From UBA2767 sp965228625 (GTDB taxonomy: Bacteria > Pseudomonadota > Alphaproteobacteria > Rhizobiales > Methyloligellaceae), in assembly GCA_965228625.1 (NCBI GenBank), contig OZ245829.1:4588001-4652000 (forward strand): a stretch of DNA of 64,000 nucleotides, read 5' to 3'. A program made the position numbers and the translations under genes. Numbering within the stretch: position 1 is the stretch's first letter; every line of letters begins with the position of its first letter. Of the stretch, positions 19,106 to 26,241 are shown piece after piece. The notes beneath the pieces were generated by a model. It worked only from the letters and a program-made list of their open reading frames with translations, was not told the DNA's origin and ran no database searches.

Positions 19106-19564
19106 ATGCGGATCACATTAGCCATTCTTATCTTAGCGGTTATATTACCGAGTAGCTCGATTGCAGACGATCCGTGCAAGGCCTTGGAACCTTCGAAAAG
19201 CCAGGATATCGAGGAAGTTTTTAAGGGCAAAATGGAAGGTGAAATTAGTGGTTTGATTGGCCGTCTTACTGGAGCCAACGCAGACATCGAGGGAGAATAC
19301 AAGAAATTTAATAAGGACACGCTCAAGGACTATGATAACAATCACAAGTTATATGTTTGGGAGCGGACTTTGTACCTTATCTGCATAAAGCCCGAAATTA
19401 AGATAGATATCAATGAACTTCTCAATTTGTACATGAATGGGCCGAGCGCTAACTTGCACGGCGCGGGCCGCGAGGAAGGCATTGCAGTGGCGGGCCAGGC
19501 AGTCGAGCTTGGAAAGTGTCAGCTTGATTGGCCGTTTTGGAGATGGCTACAGTGCGCAAAATAG
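19106..19564 (+). CDS. Secreted protein of unknown function
   Basis: The 152-residue product has a signal peptide (MRITLAILILAVILPSSSIA, cleaved before DDPCKAL). The mature part is mainly helical with EEVFKGKMEGEISGLIGRL, a Gly/Asn turn (TGANADIEGEY) and HKLYVWERTLYLICIKP. Four cysteines could form disulfides (Cys at DPC, IC, KC, QC). A faint resemblance to FKG-G-GxLxG repeat modules in effector-associated proteins was noted but is not enough for a family call. The start has GGAGGTG upstream. The 3' end overlaps the next gene by 22 bases, which suggests coupled translation. Base composition is clearly AT-richer than the core. Confidence 0.7.
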   Translation: MRITLAILILAVILPSSSIADDPCKALEPSKSQDIEEVFKGKMEGEISGLIGRLTGANADIEGEYKKFNKDTLKDYDNNHKLYVWERTLYLICIKPEIKIDINELLNLYMNGPSANLHGAGREEGIAVAGQAVELGKCQLDWPFWRWLQCAK

Positions 19565-20559
19565 CGGCAGCATTACTGTTGATTGGTGCCATTGTAATGT
19601 TAGCGCCGTCCGCCCTTGCAGTCGGTTGCGCCGCTAACTTGGGAGAAAAGTCAACCGCTCAAGACGTATTTAGCTGTCTCCAGGAGCTGGAAACAGAAGT
19701 GAAGAAAGAAATATGCGCAATATTACACCAAGATATTGTTACTGGTTTGGCCGAGCTAAGATATAAAATAATGGCAACCGACTTGTCGCAACTGAGTGAG
19801 GGGGGCCCAATTGTGGGTCTGAGTAGATTAATTTCGGAATCTGGAAACAAATTTCAAAGGAAATCCTGCGAAAAAACAGGCATATATCCGAAAGTCGTCA
19901 AGGAAGAATTGGAATCGGCAAAGAGGTTGCATAACGCATTGGTAAATTACGCCACAAAGAAAGATGGCAGGAGAAGTGTTGTAGATGAATTAGGGCCAGC
20001 TCCAAATAAAAGCTATGTTGAATACAGATTGCTTTATGGAGCACTTTTGCACTTATCACAACAACCAGATAAGAACAAGTTCAAGAGAGAAGAATATTGG
20101 ACTGACGCAGCCAGCGCCATTAAAAATGCATACAAGTTAGCGCGGACGGGATACAATGGCCCTAGAAAAACCTATATAGTCCATAACTTGCGCTGCGCAA
20201 AAATATTGATGCGGAAATATATGGATAAGCATATGGTCGAAGATATGGACAAGTATATAACGTGTATGAATGCAATATTTTCTGTGAGCGCCGGGCCTGT
20301 AGCTCATCTGAATATTGCTAAAGCCTATGCTGTGCAGGCCGGTATTTTGGAGAAAAACCAGTCATTCACATTTAAAGAAAAACAAAAAAAGGTACGTGAA
20401 AAACTAAATAAATCTATTCACCATTTTGATATGTTTTCAAGATTAAATACAAGATTGTGCAAGCTTCACATCGAACGTAAAGCCAGCGTTTTTGGTATAT
20501 TCAAGCGTTATGATTTGGAAGTAGCATATGACACGGCGCTAGAGAACCTTGGATGCTAG
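19543..20559 (+). CDS. Secreted helical protein of unknown function
   Basis: From ATG 19543 the product is 338 residues with a signal peptide (MATVRKIAAALLLIGAIVML, cleaved after PSALA). A GTG at 19552 is an alternative start with better ribosome spacing. The mature protein is helical, lysine-rich and has eight or so cysteines (for example FSCLQELE, KEICAILH, RKSCEKTG, NLRCAKIL, TRLCKLH). A TPR-like arrangement is possible in the second half (NLRCAKILMRKYMDKHM, AHLNIAKAYAVQAGILEKNQ). No family is recognised. The overlap with the preceding gene and shared low GC mark them as a two-gene cassette. Confidence 0.7.
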   Translation: MATVRKIAAALLLIGAIVMLAPSALAVGCAANLGEKSTAQDVFSCLQELETEVKKEICAILHQDIVTGLAELRYKIMATDLSQLSEGGPIVGLSRLISESGNKFQRKSCEKTGIYPKVVKEELESAKRLHNALVNYATKKDGRRSVVDELGPAPNKSYVEYRLLYGALLHLSQQPDKNKFKREEYWTDAASAIKNAYKLARTGYNGPRKTYIVHNLRCAKILMRKYMDKHMVEDMDKYITCMNAIFSVSAGPVAHLNIAKAYAVQAGILEKNQSFTFKEKQKKVREKLNKSIHHFDMFSRLNTRLCKLHIERKASVFGIFKRYDLEVAYDTALENLGC

Positions 20560-20909
20560 CAAAATAACAGTCCGGCAGCGGCAGTACGACTTGCATCAAG
20601 ATCAAGACCCAAAACCAGAGTAACGGGCCCGCTAAGAGGCTTACGTTCTGAGCATTGTCGGCTTATTGACTTAAAGAAGAGGAGGACGGCCCCTGTTCCG
20701 TTCTCCTCTCGTTCGTCACGGGTCGCATGACCTATCAGCGGACTAGTGAAGCCGCGTACGCCTAAGCAGAAGATGCTGCGCTTCATGCGTTGGAAAAAAC
20801 AACACAAAAATAGACAGCCCACGAAGTGGTGAAGCGCGTCGTAGTAGGTGTTTTCAAACTTTGAAAATCGGAAGAGGATACGACATACCCTAGAAATTGA
20901 CGGCCAGAT
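20560..20909. other. 350-base gap with one strong hairpin
   Basis: No gene is supported. A 12-bp stem with one G-U pair (20678-20689 with 20698-20709, loop of 8) could terminate the secreted-protein pair upstream, although no T-run follows. The last 100 bases are AT-rich and should carry the promoter of the NYN-domain gene. Confidence 0.5.
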
Positions 20910-21635
20910 ATGATATATAATATGCATCCACCCGCCGAGCAGGCCTCGGCGGTTAAGAGGCCAAAGTCGGAAACGGCGGAGGCCTCTTTTCGTTCCAAGG
21001 CTCTTCGTTCGGTCTCATTCTATATCGACGGATTTAACCTCTATCACGCGATAGACGATCTGAGGGACAACCGCCTCAAATGGGTTGATCTCGCAAGTCT
21101 CTGCCAATCATATTTGCGCGATGGGGACCGGCTCTCAACTATCAATTATTTCACTGCGATAAACCGCTGGGACAAGGCCAAGCGGGCCCGACATGTGGCA
21201 TACATCGATGCTCTTGAGCATACCGGAGTGAATGTGCACAGAGGAACGTTTGACCGACCTCCAAAGTTTTGCCACGAGAAAGGCGACTATTGCCGAAACT
21301 ATTCCGAAAAACAAAGCGACGTTGGAATTGCTGTGTCAATGATCGCGGACGGCTTTGAAGGCACCTTTGAAAAGGCCTTCCTAATTACGGCTGACAGCGA
21401 TCAAGTCCCGCTCGCAAAGCGCTTCAAGACCGCATTCCCAGATCGACGGTTGCTGCTCATAACGCCACCAAAACGATATTCCGAGGCACGCGATTTAGTT
21501 AATACAGTGGGCTTGGACCGCACGTTCAAACTGACAGCAGGCCGTATCCGGCAACACATCCTTCCCGATGAATTTCGCAAGCCAAACGGAAAACTGCTGG
21601 TGGCGAGGCCCGCCGCTTACAGCAACCGCTGCTAA
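20910..21635 (+). CDS. NYN-domain protein (LabA/DUF88-like PIN-fold nuclease)
   Basis: The 241-residue product carries an NYN domain (about 34-200): SVSFYIDGFNLYHAI with Asp40 and Asn43, EKQSDVGIAVSMIADG with Asp137, and KAFLITADSDQVPLAKRF with Asp162 and Asp164. This acidic set is that of PIN-fold metal-dependent ribonucleases. A Cys/His group (KFCHEKGDYC) sits before the second motif. The N-terminal 30 residues are hydrophilic and the true start may be ATG 20922. NYN proteins act on RNA in processing or defence; no partner is fixed by fusion here. Neighbours are accessory genes, including a convergent small basic ORF and an HEPN-like gene. Confidence 0.85.
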   Translation: MIYNMHPPAEQASAVKRPKSETAEASFRSKALRSVSFYIDGFNLYHAIDDLRDNRLKWVDLASLCQSYLRDGDRLSTINYFTAINRWDKAKRARHVAYIDALEHTGVNVHRGTFDRPPKFCHEKGDYCRNYSEKQSDVGIAVSMIADGFEGTFEKAFLITADSDQVPLAKRFKTAFPDRRLLLITPPKRYSEARDLVNTVGLDRTFKLTAGRIRQHILPDEFRKPNGKLLVARPAAYSNRC

Positions 21636-21643
21636 CTGGATAT

Positions 21644-21733
21644 TTATTTGTCGGACTTTTTCTTTGCTTTAGGTTTCTGCTTGCCGCCGATTTTGTGATG
21701 AGGTTTGGGCGGCGTCTTGAGCATGCGCTTCAT
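21644..21733 (-). CDS. Small basic protein
   Basis: A 29-codon ORF encodes MKRMLKTPPKPHHKIGGKQK and a Lys-rich end. Protein-like sequence continues upstream of the ATG (REIERRRDEV) without an evident start codon, so initiation may lie further up. Short proteins with KRMLKTPPKPH-like cores are frequent in alphaproteobacterial accessory DNA, which is why it is listed. It is convergent with the NYN gene and divergent from the next one. Function is unknown. Confidence 0.4.
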   Translation of the reverse strand: MKRMLKTPPKPHHKIGGKQKPKAKKKSDK

Positions 21734-21784
21734 TACCTCGTCGCGGCGACGTTCAATTTCCCTTATCTGAGAGGCGCTCGTTCA

Positions 21785-22279
21785 ATGCCGTTCCCTGTCA
21801 GCAAATTATTTGATCTAACAGACGGTCATCTCACAGAAGTTGGCCGCGTGGCCATCGAATGGTCGCACCTCGAATACAAGCTCAAGGAAACGCTCGCGAG
21901 ACTTTTGGGGATTTGCACAATCGATTTTGACCGGCAAGCGGCAGTGACTGCTCATCTTTCGTACCTTCCGTGTCTTGAAATAATTGGCTCAACAGCACGA
22001 GCGATTCCACTCGAAGACGATCTGATCACGGAATGGGACGAAATTCGGAAGGAGGCCAATGAGCAGCGATATTGGCGCAATGTAATAATCCACGATGAGT
22101 GGAGCATGCGTGGCCCGAAAGACCAAAGCATAACCCGCACCACAGCCCGGCAGGGTAAGGGCGTAAAACGGACGTTCTATGTTGCGACGATCGACGAGAC
22201 CGCCCAAACAGCAAAAGACATAAAGGCTGTGAGGATTCGTCTTGAGGAATGGACGAAGAAGCTGCCGCTTCAGCCATGA
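21785..22279 (+). CDS. Hypothetical protein with an HEPN-like RNxxxH motif
   Basis: From ATG 21785 the product is 164 residues and mostly helical: AIEWSHLEYKLKETLARLLG, then EWDEIRKEANEQRYW and RNVIIHDEW. Residues 98-103 (RNVIIH) fit the RX4-6H signature with a polar residue after Arg that marks HEPN ribonucleases. The surrounding helices are consistent with that fold, but overall similarity was not tested. HEPN proteins often cut RNA in toxin or abortive-infection systems. It lies 150 bases after the NYN gene on the same strand. The start further upstream (21695) would overlap the small basic ORF and is less likely. Confidence 0.6.
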   Translation: MPFPVSKLFDLTDGHLTEVGRVAIEWSHLEYKLKETLARLLGICTIDFDRQAAVTAHLSYLPCLEIIGSTARAIPLEDDLITEWDEIRKEANEQRYWRNVIIHDEWSMRGPKDQSITRTTARQGKGVKRTFYVATIDETAQTAKDIKAVRIRLEEWTKKLPLQP

Positions 22280-22436
22280 CGCTGTAAATCCTGCTCACCA
22301 CTGCCGAAGGCAAGTCTTCGCCACGCTCATAATCATCAAGCTCCGTAAGACCCGCCTCAACCATCTCAGGCGCGATCTCTATTTCATTCATTTGAGCGCC
22401 GCTCTTGCACTCTATACGCGTCGATCTGTCGGCCAT
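22026..22436 (-). CDS. Small hypothetical protein with read-through C-terminus
   Basis: From ATG 22436, after CGAGG at good spacing, the first 60 residues look genuine (MADRSTRIECKSGAQMNEIE, then IAPEMVEAGLTELDDYERGE and AVVSRIYSVMAEAA). Similar short proteins with EITPEMIEAGxxxL and IYRAM patterns are common in alphaproteobacteria. After about residue 60 the frame continues antisense through the 3' half of the HEPN-like gene and reads as noise (SSRRSSQHRTS). The gene probably lost its native stop at a junction. Function is unknown. Confidence 0.4.
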   Translation of the reverse strand: MADRSTRIECKSGAQMNEIEIAPEMVEAGLTELDDYERGEDLPSAVVSRIYSVMAEAAASSSIPQDESSQPLCLLLFGRSRRSSQHRTSVLRPYPAGLWCGLCFGLSGHACSTHRGLLHCANIAAHWPPSEFRPIP

Positions 22437-22609
22437 AAATTGCCTCGAATCACTCGCTTTTGTTACGTGCGCCAAGTCACGCCCCCTTCCGCTTCGCGCG
22501 ACTCTCCGCAAGCAATTGCTTGTGCCGCTGCTCCTGCTTCGTGACGACAACTGGCGCGGCAACCGCCCCCTGCGTAAATGAAGGCCGGACGGGAAGCGGC
22601 CGATGACAG

Positions 22610-23320
22610 TTATCTGATCGGCGTCGAGCCGTATATTGTCGTCATGGCCGGTCGAGGTTCAGGAACCGCATGTGGATTGGCAACCAGCGCTGAGCCAGCC
22701 AGTTTTTGCTCATTCAGAAGGGCATTTGGAGCAAGGCGCGATAAGTTCTGTCGAGCCTCATCAAGTGTGGGATCAAGTTCCAGAGCCTTCTCATAGTCGG
22801 CTATCGCCTTGCTCTTCTGATTCATTGCCTCGTGAACAAGTCCCCGATTGTTGTACGCATACGCATGGCTGTCGTTAAGTTCGATGGACCGGTTCAGATC
22901 TGTCAGGGCGGATTCAAACTGGCCCGTTCGATAGTAAATCAGAGCGCGTCTGAAATATGCATAATCAAGGTCGGGCTTCAGCTCTATTGCCTTTGTGTAA
23001 TCGCTGAAAGCCTTATGCAAAATGCCCTTTTGATAGTATGCGTTTCCGCGATTGCGATAGGCTTGGTAGTTTTCCGGTGAAAGCCGGATCGCTGCTGAGA
23101 AATCCGAAATAGCGAGGTCGAATAGCTGTTTCTGTCCGAAACCGATCCCCCGATTGTTGTACACGTGTGAAAGTGCGAGATCATCCAACCCTTCGAAACC
23201 CAAGATCCTCGAACAGCTCTTGATCCTTTGATCCGCATTCCCCCTCGTGCAATCGGAGATATCGTCAGCGCTCGCCGGATGACCTGGGAGCAGGATGATC
23301 GGTAGCAGTAAACCAATCAT
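22610..23320 (-). CDS. Exported TPR protein
   Basis: From ATG 23320 (AGGG upstream) the product is 236 residues with a signal peptide (MIGLLLPIILLPGHPASADD). Four or five tetratricopeptide repeats follow: LSHVYNNRGIGFGQKQLFDL, NYQAYRNRGNAYYQKGILHK, LDYAYFRRALIYYRTGQFES and HAYAYNNRGLVHEAMNQKSK. A proline-containing tail ends TTIYGSTPIR. TPR arrays bind partner proteins; this one should do so in the periplasm. An ATG at 23386 would give a longer N-terminus. It is the last accessory gene before GC content rises again. Confidence 0.8.
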   Translation of the reverse strand: MIGLLLPIILLPGHPASADDISDCTRGNADQRIKSCSRILGFEGLDDLALSHVYNNRGIGFGQKQLFDLAISDFSAAIRLSPENYQAYRNRGNAYYQKGILHKAFSDYTKAIELKPDLDYAYFRRALIYYRTGQFESALTDLNRSIELNDSHAYAYNNRGLVHEAMNQKSKAIADYEKALELDPTLDEARQNLSRLAPNALLNEQKLAGSALVANPHAVPEPRPAMTTIYGSTPIR

Positions 23321-23603
23321 TCTGAGTACCCTTGCGCCCGTCTTCCAATCGCTCCCGATCGTATCTTTTTGCCAATTGACCAACATGTTCTGAAGGCACA
23401 TTTGCTCTCTTCAGATCTCTACCGAGTCTAGTGCAGATGGAGCATTCACCGCATTGATGCGTATCAATAGTCGTTCTCGTCGAGATAACATCGTGACTTG
23501 GGCTTGGAAACAATGCGACCTTGTCGGCTAAGGGCGGACGCTGGAGGCGCACGCCCGCAAAGTCGGCAATTGGCACTTAGCTGACAGATGTGTAAGGGCT
23601 GGA

Positions 23604-24821
23604 ATGAAGCGAAGCCGATCCTTCAGAAGCACCGCGAAGGACCTTGACCGCCGCAGCTTCGTCCGGGGGACGGCCGTGACCGCTCTGGCATGCAGCGCGA
23701 TTGTCGCAGCGCCTGCGGTCCGTGCAAGCGAGACCACATTTCGTATCGGTGCCGTCCTGCCCCTGACCGGCAAGCTGAGCCTGTTCGGCCAGCAAGCAAG
23801 ACTGGGGCTGGAGCTTGCACGGAACGAGATCAATGCGGCCGGCGGCGTTTTGGGCCGGACACTCGAGATTGGCTATCATGACGATGTCGCCGAGCCGAGC
23901 CTGGCTGAAAAGGCGGCCAAAACGCTGACGGCAGACAAAGGGATACTGGCGGTCGCCGGCCCAATCACCTCGGCTTCGAGGAATGCCATATCTCCGACAA
24001 TGGTCATGTCAGGCACGCCGCTGCTTTACGCGACGGACTACGAAGGCGGCGATTGCGGCGACACCCTGTTCTATTTCAACAGCGTGCCAAACCAGGTAGC
24101 GGGGCCCCTGGTGAACTATCTCCTCGACACGGCGCAGGGCAGCGTCTTCATGCTCGGTGCTGACTATGTGTGGCCCGCCAGGATGTTTGACAGTTGCGCC
24201 GAGATCGTTGCCGATCGCGGCGGGACCGTGGCGGGTCGGCGCTTCATCCCGCTGGCGGGGCTGTCCGACTACGGGCCGGTGGTCACGGAGATCAGATCGA
24301 GCGGGGCCGGCATCCTGCTGCTTGCCTTGCCGGGCACGCCGCATGAGGAATTCGTGGCCGCCGCGGATCGCGCGGGACTTTTTCCCGGGGTCTCGCTCGG
24401 GCTTCTCGATACGGTCGCGCTCTATACGCGGTCCGAGCAAGCGGCTCGAAGCATAAAGGCCTACGGTTGTGTCCCCTTTCTCGAGACCGACCCGTCGGAC
24501 GGGACGCGCAACTTCGTGGAACGCGCGCGGGCGATGGCCGGCGCGACCGCAGCGGTCAGTGCCTATGCGGTGACGCATTACAACGCGATCATTGCTCTCA
24601 AGGCCGCGTGCGAACGGGCCGGCTCGGTTTCTCGCGATGCGGCGATATCAGGACTATCCGGCCTTGAATACGCCACGCCGAACGGTCCGCTCACCCTCGA
24701 TCCAACCACCCGCCATACAAACCTTCGAATGTACCTGACGGAAGTCGGCGGCCACAAGCTTCGCCTTGTCCGGGCGCCGGAGATCATCGCCCCGAAAGCC
24801 GCTTGTGTGACAGGAGGGTAG
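23604..24821 (+). CDS. Tat-exported ABC transporter binding protein (branched-chain amino acid / amide type)
   Basis: The 405-residue protein has a twin-arginine signal (DRRSFVRGTAVTALACSAIV), then a type I periplasmic binding fold starting TFRIGAVLPLTGKLSLFGQQ with ARLGLELARNEINAAGGVLG. FYFNSVPNQVAGPLVNYLLD is like AmiC/UrtA urea or short-amide receptors. It should bind a small polar ligand in the periplasm for import or sensing. No permease or ATPase gene is nearby, so it is an orphan receptor. A short GC-rich hairpin (AACCCC/GGGGTT near 24830-24845) follows the stop. Confidence 0.85.
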   Translation: MKRSRSFRSTAKDLDRRSFVRGTAVTALACSAIVAAPAVRASETTFRIGAVLPLTGKLSLFGQQARLGLELARNEINAAGGVLGRTLEIGYHDDVAEPSLAEKAAKTLTADKGILAVAGPITSASRNAISPTMVMSGTPLLYATDYEGGDCGDTLFYFNSVPNQVAGPLVNYLLDTAQGSVFMLGADYVWPARMFDSCAEIVADRGGTVAGRRFIPLAGLSDYGPVVTEIRSSGAGILLLALPGTPHEEFVAAADRAGLFPGVSLGLLDTVALYTRSEQAARSIKAYGCVPFLETDPSDGTRNFVERARAMAGATAAVSAYAVTHYNAIIALKAACERAGSVSRDAAISGLSGLEYATPNGPLTLDPTTRHTNLRMYLTEVGGHKLRLVRAPEIIAPKAACVTGG

Positions 24822-24867
24822 GGGCCTCAAACCCCCTTGCGGGGTTCTACCGGGAGATACTCTCGTA

Positions 24868-25293
24868 ATGACCTTTATGAGATTTCTCGCACTCGTCTTG
24901 CTCGTGGTCGGGCTGTCGCCGGCAAACGCTGCCGCGGCAGACAAGCCGTCCTGGCTGTTCGTGATGACCGGCGAAGTCGAGATGGCGAGCCAAACCAAGC
25001 TCGCCATCAGGCCCGATCCGACCGTGATCGCCTTCTCCGACCGTCCCGAACGCCTGGTTCGTGCCATCACCGTCGGCACGTTCATCGAAAAGGTCTGGGA
25101 CGCGGGCAAGGACAGCTTCGTCAAAGACCCGCCGAACGCCGCGATCGTGACGGACGGCAAGAAGATCGCCATCGAGGAACTCAAGTCGGTGGCGCGGAGC
25201 GGCGACACGGTCGTCTTCCTGACAAAGACGCTCGCCGGTCCGCCGCCGGAGGCCGGCAAGCGGGTTGCTGTCGTCATTGATCAGCAGATGTGA
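24868..25293 (+). CDS. Secreted protein of unknown function
   Basis: The 141-residue product has a signal peptide (MTFMRFLALVLLVVGLSPAN, cleaved near AAAADKP), and GGGAG precedes ATG 24868. The mature part reads PSWLFVMTGEVEMASQTK, VIAFSDRPERLVRAITVG and KDSFVKDPPNAAIV, a pattern of FSDRP and DPPNA seen in small secreted proteins of unknown function. It lies 46 bases after the Tat-exported receptor and may be cotranscribed with it. It converges with soxX. Confidence 0.7.
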   Translation: MTFMRFLALVLLVVGLSPANAAAADKPSWLFVMTGEVEMASQTKLAIRPDPTVIAFSDRPERLVRAITVGTFIEKVWDAGKDSFVKDPPNAAIVTDGKKIAIEELKSVARSGDTVVFLTKTLAGPPPEAGKRVAVVIDQQM

Positions 25294-25408
25294 CTCAGTT
25301 CCGCCAAAGAGGCTGCTTTGCGGCCCACAAGACCATCATCACAATCTCACGGCATCAGCTTTCGACAGCCGGGACTATCTCGCCGGCGCATGAAGTGCGG
25401 CCGAGCAT

Positions 25409-25446
25409 GACGCACATGTCCCGCGGATGGGCGAGACATGTGCGTC
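25409..25446. terminator. Perfect 12-bp inverted repeat between convergent genes
   Basis: GACGCACATGTC (25409-25420) and GACATGTGCGTC (25435-25446) pair perfectly across a 14-base loop. They lie between the end of the secreted-protein gene (25293) and the end of soxX (25511). The position fits a bidirectional terminator. A pyrimidine-rich stretch follows on the plus strand. Confidence 0.55.
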
Positions 25447-25510
25447 GTCAGACGGTCTTTGCGTTCTCTTTTCCTTTTGCGGTCTGCTTCGTCGGAAGCC
25501 TGACGCCGGC

Positions 25511-26209
25511 CTATTTGTTCACCGGGGACTCCGGATCCAGGAGATAGGCCATGAGGTCCGCAATCTTCTCCTGAGTAAGCAGCCCATTGACGCCGAAACG
25601 CGGCATGTTGGTGCACGGGAAGAGCGCATGGGGATTGTAGATGGCCTCGTAGGCATGCTTCATCGACTCCTCGCTCTTGCCAAGCGACTTACCGTACGCG
25701 ATCAGGCTCGGGCCGACCGTGCCGGAACGATCCACCTTTGCCGGTTCGAGCTGGTGGCAGTTCATGCACATGCCTCCGGTTTCACGCTTGCTGTGGTCAT
25801 CCACCTTGTTGCCCACCCGGAAACCGAACGCGTTTTCCGCCAGGGCCTGGCCTTTCTTCCAGTCGCCGAGTTTTATGCCGTTTTTCGGATAGACCAGGGA
25901 TTTCGCGGCCAGTTGGGTCACTTTCTGCGCCGTGGCGCTGTCGATCGGCTCGCCTTTTAGTGCGGAACAGGTTTTCTGGAGTTCGTCCTGGGTCAGGCGG
26001 TCGCGAACGGTGCCGCCTTCCTGGGTCTTCTCGTCGATATTGTAACCCTTCGCCTCGAAGATCAGGTATTCGGCGAGCTCCTCGGGGCTCATGGTCGTGT
26101 AGTCGGCTTTCTTGCCCGAGCCGGCCATGGCATACCCGCCGGCAGATGCGAGCAGAAACAGTGAGACAAGAGCAATAAGCCCCGGTTTGTGGGTCATCTT
26201 GCGGTACAT
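25511..26209 (-). CDS. soxX: SoxX-like c-type cytochrome
   Basis: SoxX pairs with SoxA to form the cytochrome that attaches thiosulfate to the SoxYZ carrier. The 232-residue product has a signal peptide (ending near GGYAMAG), an N-terminal extension of about 80 residues and a C-terminal haem domain: FGFRVGNKVDD, CMNCHQL (CxxCH), GTVGPSLIAYGKSLGKSEES, NPHALFPCTNMPRFGVNGLL (likely Met ligand) and a final LLDPESPVNK. AGGAG precedes the ATG. It is longer than the shortest SoxX proteins. soxA lies 32 bases upstream on the same strand; no soxYZ, soxB or soxCD is in the window. Confidence 0.88.
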   Translation of the reverse strand: MYRKMTHKPGLIALVSLFLLASAGGYAMAGSGKKADYTTMSPEELAEYLIFEAKGYNIDEKTQEGGTVRDRLTQDELQKTCSALKGEPIDSATAQKVTQLAAKSLVYPKNGIKLGDWKKGQALAENAFGFRVGNKVDDHSKRETGGMCMNCHQLEPAKVDRSGTVGPSLIAYGKSLGKSEESMKHAYEAIYNPHALFPCTNMPRFGVNGLLTQEKIADLMAYLLDPESPVNK

Positions 26210-26241
26210 AATCGGTGCTCCTAGGCTTTATGCTGTCGTGA

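Noticed and set aside
23265..23576. Minus-strand 103-codon frame upstream of the TPR gene
   Set aside because: It overlaps the TPR signal-peptide region, has no ribosome site and no recognisable domain.
15165..23600. Search for an integrase, transposase or insertion sequence
   Set aside because: No tyrosine or serine recombinase motif and no terminal inverted repeats with a transposase were seen; the island boundaries rest on the tRNA repeat only.
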